Shown piece after piece: positions 1-12,129 of a stretch of DNA of 64,000 nt (its first letter is position 1; every line of letters starts with the position of its first letter). Position numbers and translations under genes: made by a program. Source of the DNA: Asterias rubens (taxonomy: Eukaryota > Echinodermata > Asteroidea > Forcipulatida > Asteriidae); NCBI RefSeq assembly GCF_902459465.1, contig NC_047080.1, positions 10,328,866-10,392,865 of the forward strand, written 5' to 3'. The notes under the pieces were generated by a model. That model was not told the DNA's origin and made no database searches. It worked only from the letters and a program-made list of their open reading frames with translations.

Positions 1-1195
1 GGCGCCCTCCCAATCGTACACGACTAGATCGAATTCTGAAGCCGAGTTAAAAGTGTGTTTGCAAGCCGCGTGTGCATTCTAGATTAATACGGTTTTAATA
101 CAGAGTCACGTATCAGTATCACATACTCTCCTTGCCCAGAGCAGTTCAGTAAATTCAATTCATCAAGGAATCATGAACCACCTCAGGTACATTATGTGGT
201 CTAGTACCTTTATAAAACAAAAATATGGTCAAATTATTTTCGGATACTAAGACACAACTTCGCTGAAAGCAAAATTCATTACACTTCTTTCATATCATCT
301 GTCCATAATGTCATCCATCTATACAGCTCTAGGAAAAAATAATATTTTCAGATGTTATGGAATTAATTTAAAGGGTTTGGCTACTTTTTTGTTCAATGCA
401 AAACACAATGCACACAAAATTTACACGGTTTGAATGTAACAATAGTATAAAAATGGTAGAAACTTTCATACAAATTCGCTAAGTACAGAGAACTATTGCT
501 TAGCAGAAACAGAGTAACAGCCAAACGTATCTTTGTAATGTATGCTGTCTGTCGCTGGTTCCTAACTTTTGCTAAGTAGACCTAATACTCTTAGCGGCTC
601 TATGAATCTCGGGAATTCTTTAGAGGTGCGTTATTTCTTTGTTTTCTTTTTTCTTGGGTGGGGTGTACTATCAAAAGGAAAAATAGTGTATTAAAGACAG
701 TATGGGAACTTGGTGATGGGGGGGGGGGGGGGGCGGGGGGGTAGGCCTATACCCTCTGGCCCCATATCAGGCGTGGGATAGTATTACATGAATGAAATTA
801 TAAAAATAAGAAGGATTAATAAGAAGGTCTGTGTTTACAAAAGTGCAAAAGTGTATCTCTAAGGAAAGTGGTTATTGGCAATGACATCTTAATGGTTGAA
901 GTTTGATGAAAACTCGCTAGAGAGGCTTCTTGACAACTCAAACAAATCAACGAGAAACGAGTCGTTGAACTTGCTCATGCTCTCAAGGGTACAGTAATAA
1001 TGAACGGCAAGATCTTTGGATCCACTGAACTTTTTTCTTCAACTTTGACTTAAATTTTTAGGCGAAAACACAGCGAATATAGAGTTAAACTTTTGTTTTT
1101 TTACCTTTAGAAAGTAGTTTTTCTCTTAAAGTTGTTCTTTGCAATCAGGATAGTTGTGAAATTCGCTTCAAATGTTGACTCAGTGTGTTGCATTT
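1..1195. other. No gene recognised
   Basis: AT-rich single-copy-looking sequence with a poly-G tract at 716. No long open frame and no family known to me. Confidence 0.6.
716..742 (+). repeat. Poly-G tract
   Basis: More than 20 G with one C; a likely site of sequencing slippage. Confidence 0.9.
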
Positions 1196-1560
1196 AACTG
1201 TTTGCATTATGTGATGAATAGAGAACTGGTGTGTGTGGGTATCATTGAGTGGTCTAAACTGTTTGCATTATGTGATGAATAGGGAACTGGTGTTTGGGTA
1301 TCATTGAGTGTTCATAAACTGTTTGCATTATGTGATGAATAGGGAACTGGTGTTTTGGCTTCATTGAGTGTTCATAAACTGATTGCATTATGTGATGAAT
1401 AGGGAACTGGTGTTTGGGCTTCATTGAGTGCTCATAAACTGCTTGCATTATGTGGTGAATAGTGAACTGGTGTTTGGAGTTAATATTGAGTGATGACATG
1501 TAAACTGTTCGCATGTAATGAATAACGAACTGGTGTTCAGGGTTCATTGCATGCTTAGGA
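1196..1560 (+). repeat. 60-bp minisatellite, about 6 units
   Basis: Unit includes GTTTGCATTATGTGATGAAT and GGGAACTGGTGTTTGGG, then TTCATTGAGTGTTCATAAACT. Period exactly 60 at first, degenerating after 1480. Keeps a 114-codon open frame on minus, which is a repeat artefact. Confidence 0.9.
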
Positions 1561-1599
1561 CACCGTTGTATATAATCAATGAAACCATGTTGGATCACG

Positions 1600-2590
1600 G
1601 ATCTTTTTGTCGAATACAGAACTACTTTTTAGACACCATGCGAGTATTTGGTGCAATGGCGTTATTTTGGGGTTACTTTGGTATTAATTAGAAAACACTG
1701 CCCGAAATTGCTGAAAGGTTTTTAGTGTTCAAGGTTCTTTCAGTGAATTACTGGAATCGGGGTTCAAATTTCAAAAGATATCCAAGGTTTATTATTTATG
1801 TGAAATTATTGTCCTTTTGGTAACATTCATTTGATCAGAAGTAATAAGTCCCTTGGAAGCAATAAAATGATTATCGTTAATGGCTATGGTAATTTCTATG
1901 GCGATTATTTTTTTGCTAAAGTTTAAAATGAACATAATAGCTTTTCGACGCTTTTATCTGGCTCAATGATCATACTAATTAATTGCTAAGGCAAGTGAAT
2001 TTATGATGAAAGACAACCATTTTTGTTTAAAAAAAAAGAGCATTTTGTTTGGAAGTACAGCTATAGACCTTATTATTTCATCATCATTAGCGTGGACATT
2101 TAAAGCTAAGCGGGGAGGGTGGGTTAATAATTAATGATCTATAAACTAGATGAAATTAACAATTCGTACTAATGACTACCACGTTTTAATTTGAATTGTA
2201 CTTATTTTTACGAACACAAGCTAGGTTTCCTGCTACCGCATGTTTCAGTGTATCGCTTTCTGTGTGGTCCAGTGGCTAAAAACTGTCAAAATATTTCTGG
2301 TATATTTATTATTATCATTTAACATTGAAACATGGTGGTCCAAAGGCCATAATCGATTTAATGTACAAAGGTAATAGGTCAAAAATCTCAATAAAATATT
2401 TAAAAGTTACAGTTGCAAAAATACAACAAATACAAGAGCAAGGTGGCTTAAGCAATACACAGGAAATTGAAATAAATTAAACTTAAGACTCGAAAAAATA
2501 CAAACACGAAGCTAGCATGGGAAACCAAGGAAGGAGTATTAAATGTTGCCCAATTCCTAACCCACACACTTGCCTGATACCCTTCGTCAA
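1600..2590. other. No gene recognised
   Basis: AT-rich, no open frame over 60 codons apart from one made by the 20-bp repeat. Confidence 0.6.
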
Positions 2591-2598
2591 CCACCGTC

Positions 2599-2667
2599 AC
2601 AGCCAACAGTCGAAAGCCACAGCCAACAGTCGAAAGCCACAGCCAACAGTCGAAAGCCACAGCCAAG
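2599..2667 (+). repeat. 20-bp tandem repeat, 3.5 units
   Basis: CAGCCAACAGTCGAAAGCCA repeated perfectly. Confidence 0.92.
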
Positions 2668-2689
2668 AGGAACATTGTTGACTTAAGTG

Positions 2690-2895
2690 CTATTCACACG
2701 ACGACAATTTAACTGGGGTCCCTTGCTAAATTTTAGCATGGTTATAAAATGTAGCAATGTTTGACAAGATTTTACAAGACAACTAGAAACAATTGTTGTC
2801 CTTTCACACAAGGTAATTTTTTTTGCAGTTTTACAACAACGCTATAATTATTTTAGCAATGGACCCTTGCTAAATTGCTATCATGTGAAAGGGGC
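2690..2895. repeat. Repeat with CTATTCACACGACAACAA-like ends
   Basis: GTGCTATTCACACGACGACA and the far end TTGCTATCATGTGAAAGGGG are roughly inverted; inner AGCAATGTTTGACAAGATTT. A related piece lies at 13.65-13.76 kb (CAATTTCACAACCATG, TTGTTGTCATGTGAAAGGGC). Confidence 0.5.
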
Positions 2896-3357
2896 TCTAT
2901 TCCGAGTCAGACGACCGAGAATTCCTGCTGCTTATTTTGACCGATCAAAACATTATTTTGGTCCCCACTGGGATTGATCAAAAACTGGGCCAGTTCGTAC
3001 CCGCCGGAAGCTTTCCAAAACAACTATTATTGTTTCCTTCGAGTACACAAACCAATACACGCTCCCTAGTTTCAAATCGTAAGCATGGCAATGTATCGGT
3101 TTTGTTAGTTTGCTCCAAAAAAAAGAAGAAAATGCACACACTACAGGTAGGCCTATGTGTTTTTAGAAACACTATACATTTGTTTTTAGTTACAGCAAAC
3201 GCAATGTTGATGTTGCACTAGCTTTGCTTCGGGCTCTAGTGGTCATTGTGTTATTTGAGCTGGATTTACGAAGATCTATTTAGATCTACATCTATTTTCT
3301 CATCTGTTGTATAATCGTTATCACAATATCATAAGGAGTTATTGAAAGAGGTGGAAA

Positions 3358-3658
3358 TTAAAGACGCTGGACACTATTGGTAAATGTCAAAGACCAGTCT
3401 TCTCACTTGGTGTATATCAACATTTATGCATAAAATAACAAACCTGTGAAAAGTTGAGCTCAATTGATCGTCGAAGTTGCGAGATACTAATGAAAGAAAA
3501 AACACCCTAGTCACACGAAGTTGTGTGCTTTTAGATTGTTGATTTCGAGACCTCAAATTCTAAATCTGAGGTCTCGAAATCAAATTCGTGGAAAATTACT
3601 TCTTTCTCAAAAACTACGTCCCTTCAGAGGGAGCCGTTTCTCACAATGTTTTATTTTA
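3358..3658 (+). mobile_element. MITE family A copy, 3'-truncated
   Basis: Left end TTAAAGACGCTGGACACTAT, internal hairpin TTTCGAGACCTC/GAGGTCTCGAAA near 3542-3582; right terminal repeat missing, joined to unrelated sequence. Confidence 0.75.
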
Positions 3659-3727
3659 CGGATGCGTACGGCGATACTGTTGTGCGCGTGTGTGCGATAT
3701 ACACAGTGTTGTGACACGCAAAGTTTA

Positions 3728-4015
3728 AAGATGACCGCCAGGTTTGAAATACTGGTATTATACACGTGCCTCGAAGTATGACGTCAGATGTTTGAACAAG
3801 CCTACCAGTAACCCTATATGCAAGGTCAAAGGTAATTTTTCTCAGAAAACCGCCAAGTTCAAAAGACCGGTATTACACACGTGACTCGAAGTGTGTACGT
3901 CAGATGTTTGAACAAGCCAACCAGTAACCAGATATGCAAGGTCAAAGGTTCATCTGTCAGAAAACCGCCAAGTTCAACAGACCGGTGTTACACACGTGGC
4001 TCGAAGTGTGACGTC
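3728..4015 (+). repeat. About 115-bp tandem repeat, 3 units
   Basis: Units start near 3735, 3850 and 3964 (ACCGCCARGTT), each with ACACGTGNCTCGAAGTRTGACGTCA-like sequence; in the second unit the core reads GTACGTCAG. CRE-like TGACGTCA sites and E-box-like CACGTG recur once per unit. Confidence 0.85.
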
Positions 4016-4092
4016 ATGTTCGGGCAAGCATGATTTATTTTGTGCAAAGAGTTGGTAGCCTTTATCAAACAAGAACCTCGCCCTGGCGGCCT

Positions 4093-4287
4093 AAAGCCCG
4101 GTTCATACTTCATGCGAACACGAATGCCAAGCGAATTTGACGTGAATTTGACGTCACACCCTCCTTTCGCAGCGATTATTCGCAAGGGAGCAGAGCAGAG
4201 TTCAACTGCTGCGAATTGTTCGTTGCGAATTTGTGACGTGAATATTCGCTTCGCATTCGCATTCGCAGGAAGTATGACCCGGGCTTT
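4093..4287. mobile_element. 195-bp MITE with AAAGCCCGGKTCATACTTC ends
   Basis: AAAGCCCGGTTCATACTTCATGCG at the left is inverse to GGAAGTATGACCCGGGCTTT at the right, with subterminal GCGAAT-rich arms (CGAATGCCAAGCGAAT versus ATTCGCTTCGCATTCGCATTCG). Unlike the AT-rich neighbours. Confidence 0.8.
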
Positions 4288-4289
4288 AC

Positions 4290-5380
4290 ACTTTCGTATT
4301 ATACTATAGTAGAGGAAGAGACCTATATTATATAGGGCCAACAAGAACCCAACTAGCCATGTCTATTAGGCGCCTAAGTTCTTCAACTCCTTTGGCACAA
4401 CAGCACCTGCTTCAACTAATACAATCCAGAAAATTGCTGGGAACAAAACTAAACACTAACCTTTGCAGATGGTAATTATGAAATGGATTGTTTAAACATT
4501 GGTCCAACTGCCCCTTGGCGTTCAATAAACGCGGGTCTGTAAAATTACAAAAGCCTGGGTGCGTGAGTTAGCTGCCACTCTCCGCCATAAATTATCTTCC
4601 TACCGCGTCCGTCGGGATTCGGAAGCGGGAAAGTCAAGGTATTTTCTCGGGAGGGCAATCCTTCACCGTCCGGTGAAGAAAACCTCGGTGCCCGAGTTTA
4701 ATGATGACCGTGTATTTTGGCATTAGGGAGTTCTGCCATCACGGGCACTGTACAAACCTGAGGCATTAATAGTGCACAGTATATTCTCATGTGCACAAAA
4801 CTCCTGCAACTGAATGGGATCTACTACACCTGAAAGCATTTCCTTTCACCTGCCTCCCTTGAATCCAAACGGAAGCTGCGTTATATCTTTTGGAAGTTGT
4901 TCATAATTCTCCAGGTTGATCTGGGATTCTGTTGTGTAATTGCACAGTGCTTTAACGTGCTCTAGATATCTCTGCACGGAGTGGGTACTATGCAGCAAGT
5001 GCTCTTAACCCGTTTGGCCTAGATAACCAAAATCCTTAGGCAAACGTAAAGACACAAGGTAGGGAAGGAAGAGGGGATGTGGGAAGTCTTTTCGGTTAAG
5101 ACACTTTGGAAGGCTGGCGAACAATGAGAATTTAAAAAAAGATGTTCTACAGCAGTATTTTTATTACTTCCTACAGCTGAGTGTAGATTCGTAAAAGTTC
5201 TCACACTTTCATCAATAGAGTGACGTCACAGCAATAGTTTAATAACGATTACGATAAGTCCAGTCTTATGGAATATCCCGCACATTCTTCTTTTAGAACA
5301 TGACAGAAAATTTAATTTGATATAGGGTATTGGACATCCACATTATGTTTGCAAATCGAATATCGATGTGCTTTACCGAT
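4290..5380. other. No gene recognised
   Basis: Mixed composition; nothing with splice-consistent coding potential was seen. Confidence 0.5.
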
Positions 5381-5384
5381 AATG

Positions 5385-5950
5385 GACGGTTGACATTCCC
5401 ATAGGTTTCTACAGTGAATGTCTACCTTGTACATCAATATTTGATGTTGGACATTCACATAGGTTTGTACAGTGAATGTCTAGTATACCTTAACTTGTAC
5501 ATAGATATTGGGTATTGGACATTCACATAGGTTTGTACAGTGAATGTCTACCTTGTACATCAATATTGGACATTTCCATAGGTTTGTACAGTGAATGTCT
5601 ATATTGTACATCAATATTGGATATTGGACTATCACATAGGTTTGTACAGTGAATGTCTACCTTGTACATCAATATTGGATATTGGACATTCACATAGGTT
5701 TGTACAGTGAATATCTATCTTGTAAATCAATATTGGATATTGGACATTCACATATAGGTTTATACAGCGAATATCGATGTTCCTTTTTCAATATTGCATA
5801 ATGGTTTGTGCAATGCATATCGATGTTGCTTTATAGAAAATGAATATTGGACATTCACATAAGTTTGTACAGTGAATGTCTACTTTGTACTTCCATTATT
5901 GGATATTGGACATCCACGTATGTTTCTACAGTGAATGTCTACCTTTCACA
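5385..5950 (+). repeat. About 58-bp minisatellite, roughly 10 units
   Basis: Unit: GGTTTGTACAGTGAATGTCT, ACCTTGTACATCAATATTGG, ATATTGGACATTCACATA. Some units lose ATATTGG blocks. Flanks more degenerate. Confidence 0.9.
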
Positions 5951-6301
5951 TCGTTCGATGGAAAATTATGAACAAGTTAAATTAACACACTTTAACGATA
6001 CCTCATTTTAGTCAGATAAAGAATTTTTTAAAAGGAGGTAATCCTACAAAATGTCTACGAAGCCAGATGTTTCATCGTACTTGACAATAGTAAAGTATTT
6101 TGTATAAATCAACTCACTGAACAACATGAACTAGCTGTTTTATCTTCTAAAAACCGCCCAGATGTTTTTCTTTAATAAGCAACTTATTTTTGACATTTCG
6201 AAAATAACTCATAATAATAAAATATTCTGAATAATGGATGCACCTGGGTGCATAGTCACTGGTGTATACATGGTTAATAACTACATGTGATGCATATTCT
6301 A

Positions 6302-6515
6302 TTAATAAAACAAAAACAATTATCTGTTCATGAGTTTTATCAGAACATAAAAAGCTGTTTGAAAAGGTTTCACTTATCAAAGTGCAGAACACACCACAGC
6401 AATAAAACAATTAATAAAACAAAAACAATTATCGGTTCATGGGTTTTATCAGAACATGAACAGCTTTTTGAAAAGGTTTCACTTATCAAAGTGCAGAACA
6501 CACAACATCAATTTT
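6302..6515 (+). repeat. 109-bp tandem duplication
   Basis: TTAATAAAACAAAAACAATT begins at 6302 and again at 6411; the copies share GAAAAGGTTTCACTTATCAA and AGTGCAGAACACAC with few changes. Confidence 0.9.
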
Positions 6516-6994
6516 ATGAGAATCATTTAACAACAAAACAATATTAACATCCCGTAAGAATAAAACAATAATTATGAATTATCATCCTACACAATTTCTA
6601 TGAAGCCAGATGTTTTCATCCGTAATTGTCAAGAGCCTAAAGGGTTTGTACAAAAATAAATAAAATCAACTCACTGATGAAAGAACCTTGAAATAAAACA
6701 TGAACAACCTGAACTAACTGTTTAATCGTTTGAAAACTAACACAAGACCAGTGTATATGCCAGTTCGCCCTCTTGTTCTTATATATAACTCTATTGGTTA
6801 AGACAACTACTGGTTACCACGATGCCACTATCTTTGTCGTGTCCCCTGAATCCAATAGCAGTAATCAATGCTGATACTTATTTCACAAAAAGGAACCAGA
6901 CTAGTTCTCCTTCCAGCCTTAGTTTGGTTACATTGATTTTGAATGAGAGAAAATCAAGATGGCCTTACCCAAGGGTATCATGATCTTTGAACCA

Positions 6995-7244
6995 GAGCCA
7001 AATTTCATAGAGCTGCTAAGCACAAAAATTTGCTTATCATGAAATTTCTTCTTAATTGATAAAAACAGGATTACAAACCAAATTTTCATTTGTTGCATAT
7101 TGCTTGATAGTGGTGTTCAGCTATTGTTTGCTTATCATGAAAATCACGTGGAAATTTTGTTGGTAATCCTGTTTTTATTAAGGAAGAAATTTCATGCTAA
7201 GCACATTTTTGTGCTTAGCATGCAGCTCTACGAAATTGGGCCCA
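6995..7244. mobile_element. Palindromic element P (ATTTCATAGAGCTGCTAAGC ends)
   Basis: About 250 bp. Left AATTTCATAGAGCTGCTAAG is inverse to the right end CTTAGCATGCAGCTCTACGAAATT; inner arms also mirror (AAAAACAGGATTAC versus GTAATCCTGTTTTT). Nearly the whole element is one long hairpin. Confidence 0.85.
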
Positions 7245-7534
7245 GGTAGGCCTCTTCCCAAAAGAGCAATCGAAGTACCACACCTTCACCACCAATATCA
7301 TTTATGCAATGATGAATCTATAAAACGAGCCAACATTATTTTGTCTCCTGCATTCTGTCTACGATTCTCTTTGGGGAAATCTAGAATTTTGTCACGCCAT
7401 TCATACTGTCCACAAGAGGCCTCACTCATGCATTCACACTTACACGAGTTAACATGCATGCTATGCATCGGTTACTTTAACCAACATCATGGCATGTTGG
7501 AGGTCGGGCACGTGGCCTGAAAACTACAGCTCAT

Positions 7535-7790
7535 TACATTATTTGACAAGCTAATTTCCATGTATATATTTGTTTTGCATGTTGTTAGTTAGTTTTACAT
7601 CATTGTCATGTTTAAGGTGGGGCTCGAAGCTAAACATGGTGGACTTATAAAAGTACAACTCATCACTCATTAACTTCAGTATTAATTGACAAGGCTAATT
7701 CCCATTTCTAGGTTCTTGTGTTAGTTAGTTTTACATCAATGTCATGTTTGAGGTGGGGCTTGAGGCTAAACATGGTGTGCATGGCCTTCA
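7535..7790 (+). repeat. About 147-bp imperfect duplication
   Basis: Both copies contain TTAGTTAGTTTTACATCA, TGTCATGTTTRAGGTGGGGC and GCTAAACATGGTG. Confidence 0.75.
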
Positions 7791-8244
7791 AAGTACAATT
7801 CATCAAAATAGTTCCATTATTTGACAAGACCATTTCATTTAGAACTGTGCGCTACACGGGTTCCGTAAGCGCAAAATTCTATAAGCAGTGCCTTTAAAAA
7901 TTGTGCCTTGATTAAACTTTGCATTATTAAATTTGATTAATGCAATACCACCATGCCCAAACACTAATCGTGCGAAAAACACGCGCGAAAAACGAGCCGT
8001 TTAATCTTTGGACAAAAAGGTGACAGAATCATGGGCTCCGTAAAATTAAGGTGTTTTGTTTTCATTCATTTTCCAATAGATAGTGTATTTAAACAATGAA
8101 TACATTTCATTCATGCATTAGTCGTCGAAGAGCAATCATTCCGTAAAATCTAGCTTTTATTTCACGAGGTTAGGGAATAGTCCCCATTTTACTTGGTGAT
8201 TTTAGTTTTTCGACACTAGCACTCACAATCATCCATAACAAATC

Positions 8245-8633
8245 TTAAAGGCCCTGGACACCGTTGGTAATTAATCAAAATAATTGTTAGCATAAACACT
8301 TTATACTTGTCATAAAGCGATGGCGAGCTGTTGATAGTATAAAACATTGTGAGAAACAGCTCCCTCTGAAGTAACATATAGTTTTAACTAACATGTTTTA
8401 ATTTCATATCGAGACCTCAGAATTGGATTTTCAGGTCCCGAAATCAAGCATCTGAAAGTACACAACTTCGTGTGACAAGGGACGGTGTTTTTCTTCCGTT
8501 ATTATCTCGCAACTTCGACGACCAATTGAGCCCAAATATACACAGGTTTGTTATTTTGTGCAAAACTATGTTGAGATACACCAAGTGAGAAGACTGGTCT
8601 TTGACAGTTACCAAAGGTGTCCAGTGCCTTTAA
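8245..8633 (+). mobile_element. MITE family A, complete copy
   Basis: TTAA on both sides. Left AGGCCCTGGACACCGTTGG is inverse to the right end CCAAAGGTGTCCAGTGCCT. About 390 bp, no coding capacity, with an internal GAGACCTC...GGTCCCGAAA hairpin. TTAA targets fit Kolobok or piggyBac-like transposases. Confidence 0.85.
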
Positions 8634-9139
8634 AGAAAAGTATAAGTTATAACAACAACAATTGTGGAATGATAGGCTAGATTTATTAAAAACCCATCAT
8701 ATGAGAGGTAATAAAGGATGACTACGGTGCGACGACCTGAATTTTGAAAAGAAAATGGACTTAAGCTAAAGCCCTATGAAAGATGATATGCAACTACAAT
8801 TTCCCGCTGGAATTTCAAATGACAAAAATGCATTATCTACAGAAATAATATCTTGTATAGTCTGGCATAATACATTTTAAAATCAGCTTTTAAAATTGAT
8901 GGAGTTGACAACTTAAAAAATCAAAACAGGTTGCAGGGGGCTTGGCCCAGAGAGCTGTTTGGCGGTGGGTGTTGAAGGAGGAGAGGCGGGAAGTCGAGGT
9001 AGGGCGGGAAGTCGAGGGAGGGCGGGGGGTCCGGTAAATTAAAAAATATTTCACATATGTTGATCAGTGTCATTATGGGTAATATAAAGGCGAGAGACAA
9101 AGTTTTATCATAAATTATACGCAACCCAAAGGCATACTC

Positions 9140-9245
9140 CTAATAGCACCGTACTCGATACTTTCCCGAGCTCTGTGTTAAAAAAAACACTCTGGTGGGA
9201 TTCGAATCCCACGACCTTTGAAATTCTCGAGCAGTGTCTAGGCAG
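9140..9245 (-). mobile_element. tRNA-derived SINE, third family
   Basis: On minus: GGTCGTGGGATTCGAATCCC, then ACCAGAGTG..., ACAGAGCTCGGGAAAGTATC and GAGTACGGTGCTA. Box B clear; box A worn. Confidence 0.6.
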
Positions 9246-9670
9246 AGTGATTTATCAAAAGCTCAATTTAGCCAGTGACTAAAACTGCAAGTTGTAACGC
9301 ATTAAACTGCGGACCAATCTATGGTGTAAAAAAATCCAGCGGATAAACGACCTTGCATTTGCCACTTTTAAGCTTTGTTTCTCAGGCGTATTCTCTCAGG
9401 AGTATATGGAAAGTGGATTTTAACTAAATTCATAAGCAGCGTAATAAACAAAAGCCCACTTAGCCACTAGCTATGATAACTTGCAGTAATAAACACTATA
9501 ATAATGTTCACGATGTGTTTCAATCTGACGCCGTCTGTGTGGGTTTATTACGCAGAATACCAGCAAAAATGTGAGCAACCATGACATTTACAGGCTTTTG
9601 TTCCGTCATAATGGGTTTTGCAGTCCCTGGTTGTGTGAGTTGCTGCACTTTAAAGACACTGAACCCATTG

Positions 9671-9994
9671 TTAAAGGCAGTGGACACTATTGGTAACTAC
9701 TCAAAATAATTATTGGCATAAAACCTTACTTGGAAACGAGTAATGGGGAGAGACTGATGGTATAAAACATTGTGAGAAACAGCTTCCTCTGAAGTGACCT
9801 ATAGTTTTGGAGAAAGAAGTAATTTTCCACGAATTTGATTTCGAGACCTCAAGTTTAGAACTTGAGGTCTCGAAATCAAGCATCTGAAAGCACACAACTT
9901 CGTGTGACAAGGGTGTTTTTTCTTTCATAGTTATCTCGCAACTCCGACGACCGATCGAGCTCAAATTTTCACAGGTTTGTTATTTTATGCATAA
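9671..9994 (+). mobile_element. MITE family A copy, right end lost
   Basis: Starts TTAAAGGCAGTGGACACTAT and has a near-perfect internal hairpin (TTTCGAGACCTCAAG, then CTTGAGGTCTCGAAA, 9839-9874). Ends after ...TTATGCATAATATG without its right terminal repeat. Confidence 0.8.
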
Positions 9995-10264
9995 TATGTA
10001 TTGCTCAATTATGGCCATGACCGGTCACTTGAGGAAATTAGAAGCTACAGTTGAACCATTTCGGGAAAAAAAAAAATCCGTATCCGATTGCCACCTTTTC
10101 ACTCATTGTTTCCAAAAGCAATATCTCATTTTGAGTAAATAATATTTTTAATCAGATAAAATTTACAAGTAATGAAAAATTAGGGTGACGAAATGTTATC
10201 TTGAAAGGAAAACAACATATATATTTTGTAATTATTAAACATTAACACCGTTGTGTAAATGTCA

Positions 10265-10581
10265 TTAAAGCCATTATACACTTTCGGAACAGGGGTTCAC
10301 AGACTTACAAACTTACAGGGTTTACAGAAGGTAATGGTGAAAGACCTCTCTGGATAATATTTTTCCATGAAATGCTTTACTTTTTGAGAAAACATAAAAA
10401 CAATTATAAATTCTCGATATCGAGAATTACGGATTTATTTTAAACACGTTTCATGACACGGCGAAACGTGCGGAAACAAAGGTGGGTTTTCTCGTTATTT
10501 TCTCCCGACTCCGATGACCGATTGAGCCTAAATTTTCACAGGTTTGTTATTTTAGTTAACGAAAGTGTTCAATGGCTTTAA
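10265..10581 (+). mobile_element. MITE family B (GCCATTGGACACTTTCGG ends)
   Basis: TTAA|AGCCATTATACACTTTCGG ... CGAAAGTGTTCAATGGCT|TTAA. Inner TTCTCGATATCGAGAATTAC palindrome and GATGACCGATTGAGCCTAAA core. Confidence 0.82.
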
Positions 10582-11028
10582 ATACCAAACGAAATGGTAA
10601 CAAAATCTCACCATTTTAAACCCCGTATAACAGACCTTAATCATTCGCAAGGGCACACAAAATATACAGCTATATACAACAAAGTGAATGGACATGGAAG
10701 ATGCACGCAATCTGCTTGTAAGCAGGAATGTATAGTCTTTCTTCTATGCATTGTCAACAACCCAGTCACGCCCAACACAATGCCCTCCAGTCTGTAAATC
10801 TACAATAGGAATCAGAATGATAAGATCAAGGATCGAGAAATGAGATTTGCTGGGCACTGTAGTAGGAGCGAGGCGGGTCTGCATCAAAACTCACACTAGG
10901 AACCAAAACATGGACGCAGGAAACGTGGTAGAGGAAAGGCTCCAGACTGGAGACAGTGGAGCTATGAACAACAATGCAGGACAGAACCTTATGGATAAAA
11001 CAGTTCGGGGACACCACTCGAAATAAAA

Positions 11029-11475
11029 CTAGACTAAACTATAGGAAACATTATGAAACAAAGTGATCACTCCCACTTCATTGCATTGGAGTAAAAACGA
11101 ACTAAAATCCAAGATTTTGTTGACATCCACCACAACACTTACCATCAAATCCTTGCTGCTTTGTACATCCATCAGCCAACGTCCTCCTTTAAAATTAGCC
11201 TTCGGTGCCCTTGGTGTACCTCCAATCTTAAAGGCAGGTTGGCCTTGTGGTACAGACTGCCCCTCACTCCAGACCACGCTGGTTAGTACAGAGCGAGCAC
11301 ATGACAAAATATACAGCTTTAGTATGCCACCAATCACGTGACTTGGCTCGTCCACGCTTGATGCGAGAGAAATGGCTACCATCAAGTTCGTCTGCAGTTT
11401 TTGTACTGGAGACCAAAAACCACGCATTATGCAAAAAGAAGCAAAAGTGATTTGCCGCCATGTGTTCGAGAACAC
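11029..11475 (-). other. Unrecognised 148-codon open frame
   Basis: The longest open frame in the gene-poor left part that is not a repeat. Another minus frame starts ATGGCGGC at 11461, and a consensus donor GTAAGT follows ...AAGGATTTGATG at about 11144. No family recognised, no phase-compatible partner exon found, and two frames overlap. It may be a decayed gene, a first exon or chance. Confidence 0.15.
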
Positions 11476-11728
11476 TGGTTTTTATTGTGATGTGCAGTCA
11501 AATACGATTCGTTAGTAATAAAGCAAGGCACCTGCAAATTTTATCAGTTTTGGCAATTTTTGTTGGAAGTTTGATATAGCCGAAATGAAATTTCACCTTG
11601 AGCCGCGGTTCTAGTCCAATGAAGCTCATCGTAGATTATGATCTGCATAATTGTATCAGTTCCTACCCAAAAAGGCATTTTATTGCACCAGCTATAAATA
11701 AAACTAGTTGTATCGCGTTGTGTTGTAT

Positions 11729-12127
11729 TTAAAGACACTGGACACTATTGGTAATTGTGAAAGACTAGTCTTAACAGTTGGTGTATCTCAGCATATGCAT
11801 AAAATAACAAACCTGTGGAAATTTGAGCTCAATCGGTCATCGAAGTTGCGAGATATTAATGAAAGAAAACAACACCCTTGTCGCACCATGGTTACACGAA
11901 GTTGTGTGGTTTCAGATGCTTGATTTCGAGACCTCCAATTCTAAATCTGAGGTCTCGAAATCAAATTTTGTGGAAAATTACTTCATTCTCGAAAACTACG
12001 TCAATTATGAGGGAGCTGTTTCACACAATGTTTTATACTATCACCCTCTCCCCATTACTCGTTACCAAGTAAGGTTTTATGCTGATAATTATTTTGAATA
12101 ATTACCAATAGTGTCCACTGCATTTAA
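11729..12127 (+). mobile_element. MITE family A, complete copy
   Basis: TTAA|AGACACTGGACACTATTGG on the left and CCAATAGTGTCCACTGCAT|TTAA on the right; internal hairpin at 11932-11966. Confidence 0.85.
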
Positions 12128-12129
12128 GG

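Noticed and set aside
1254..1598. 114-codon minus frame with HHIMQ repeats
   Set aside because: It is the translation of a 60-bp minisatellite whose length is a multiple of three; no independent coding evidence.
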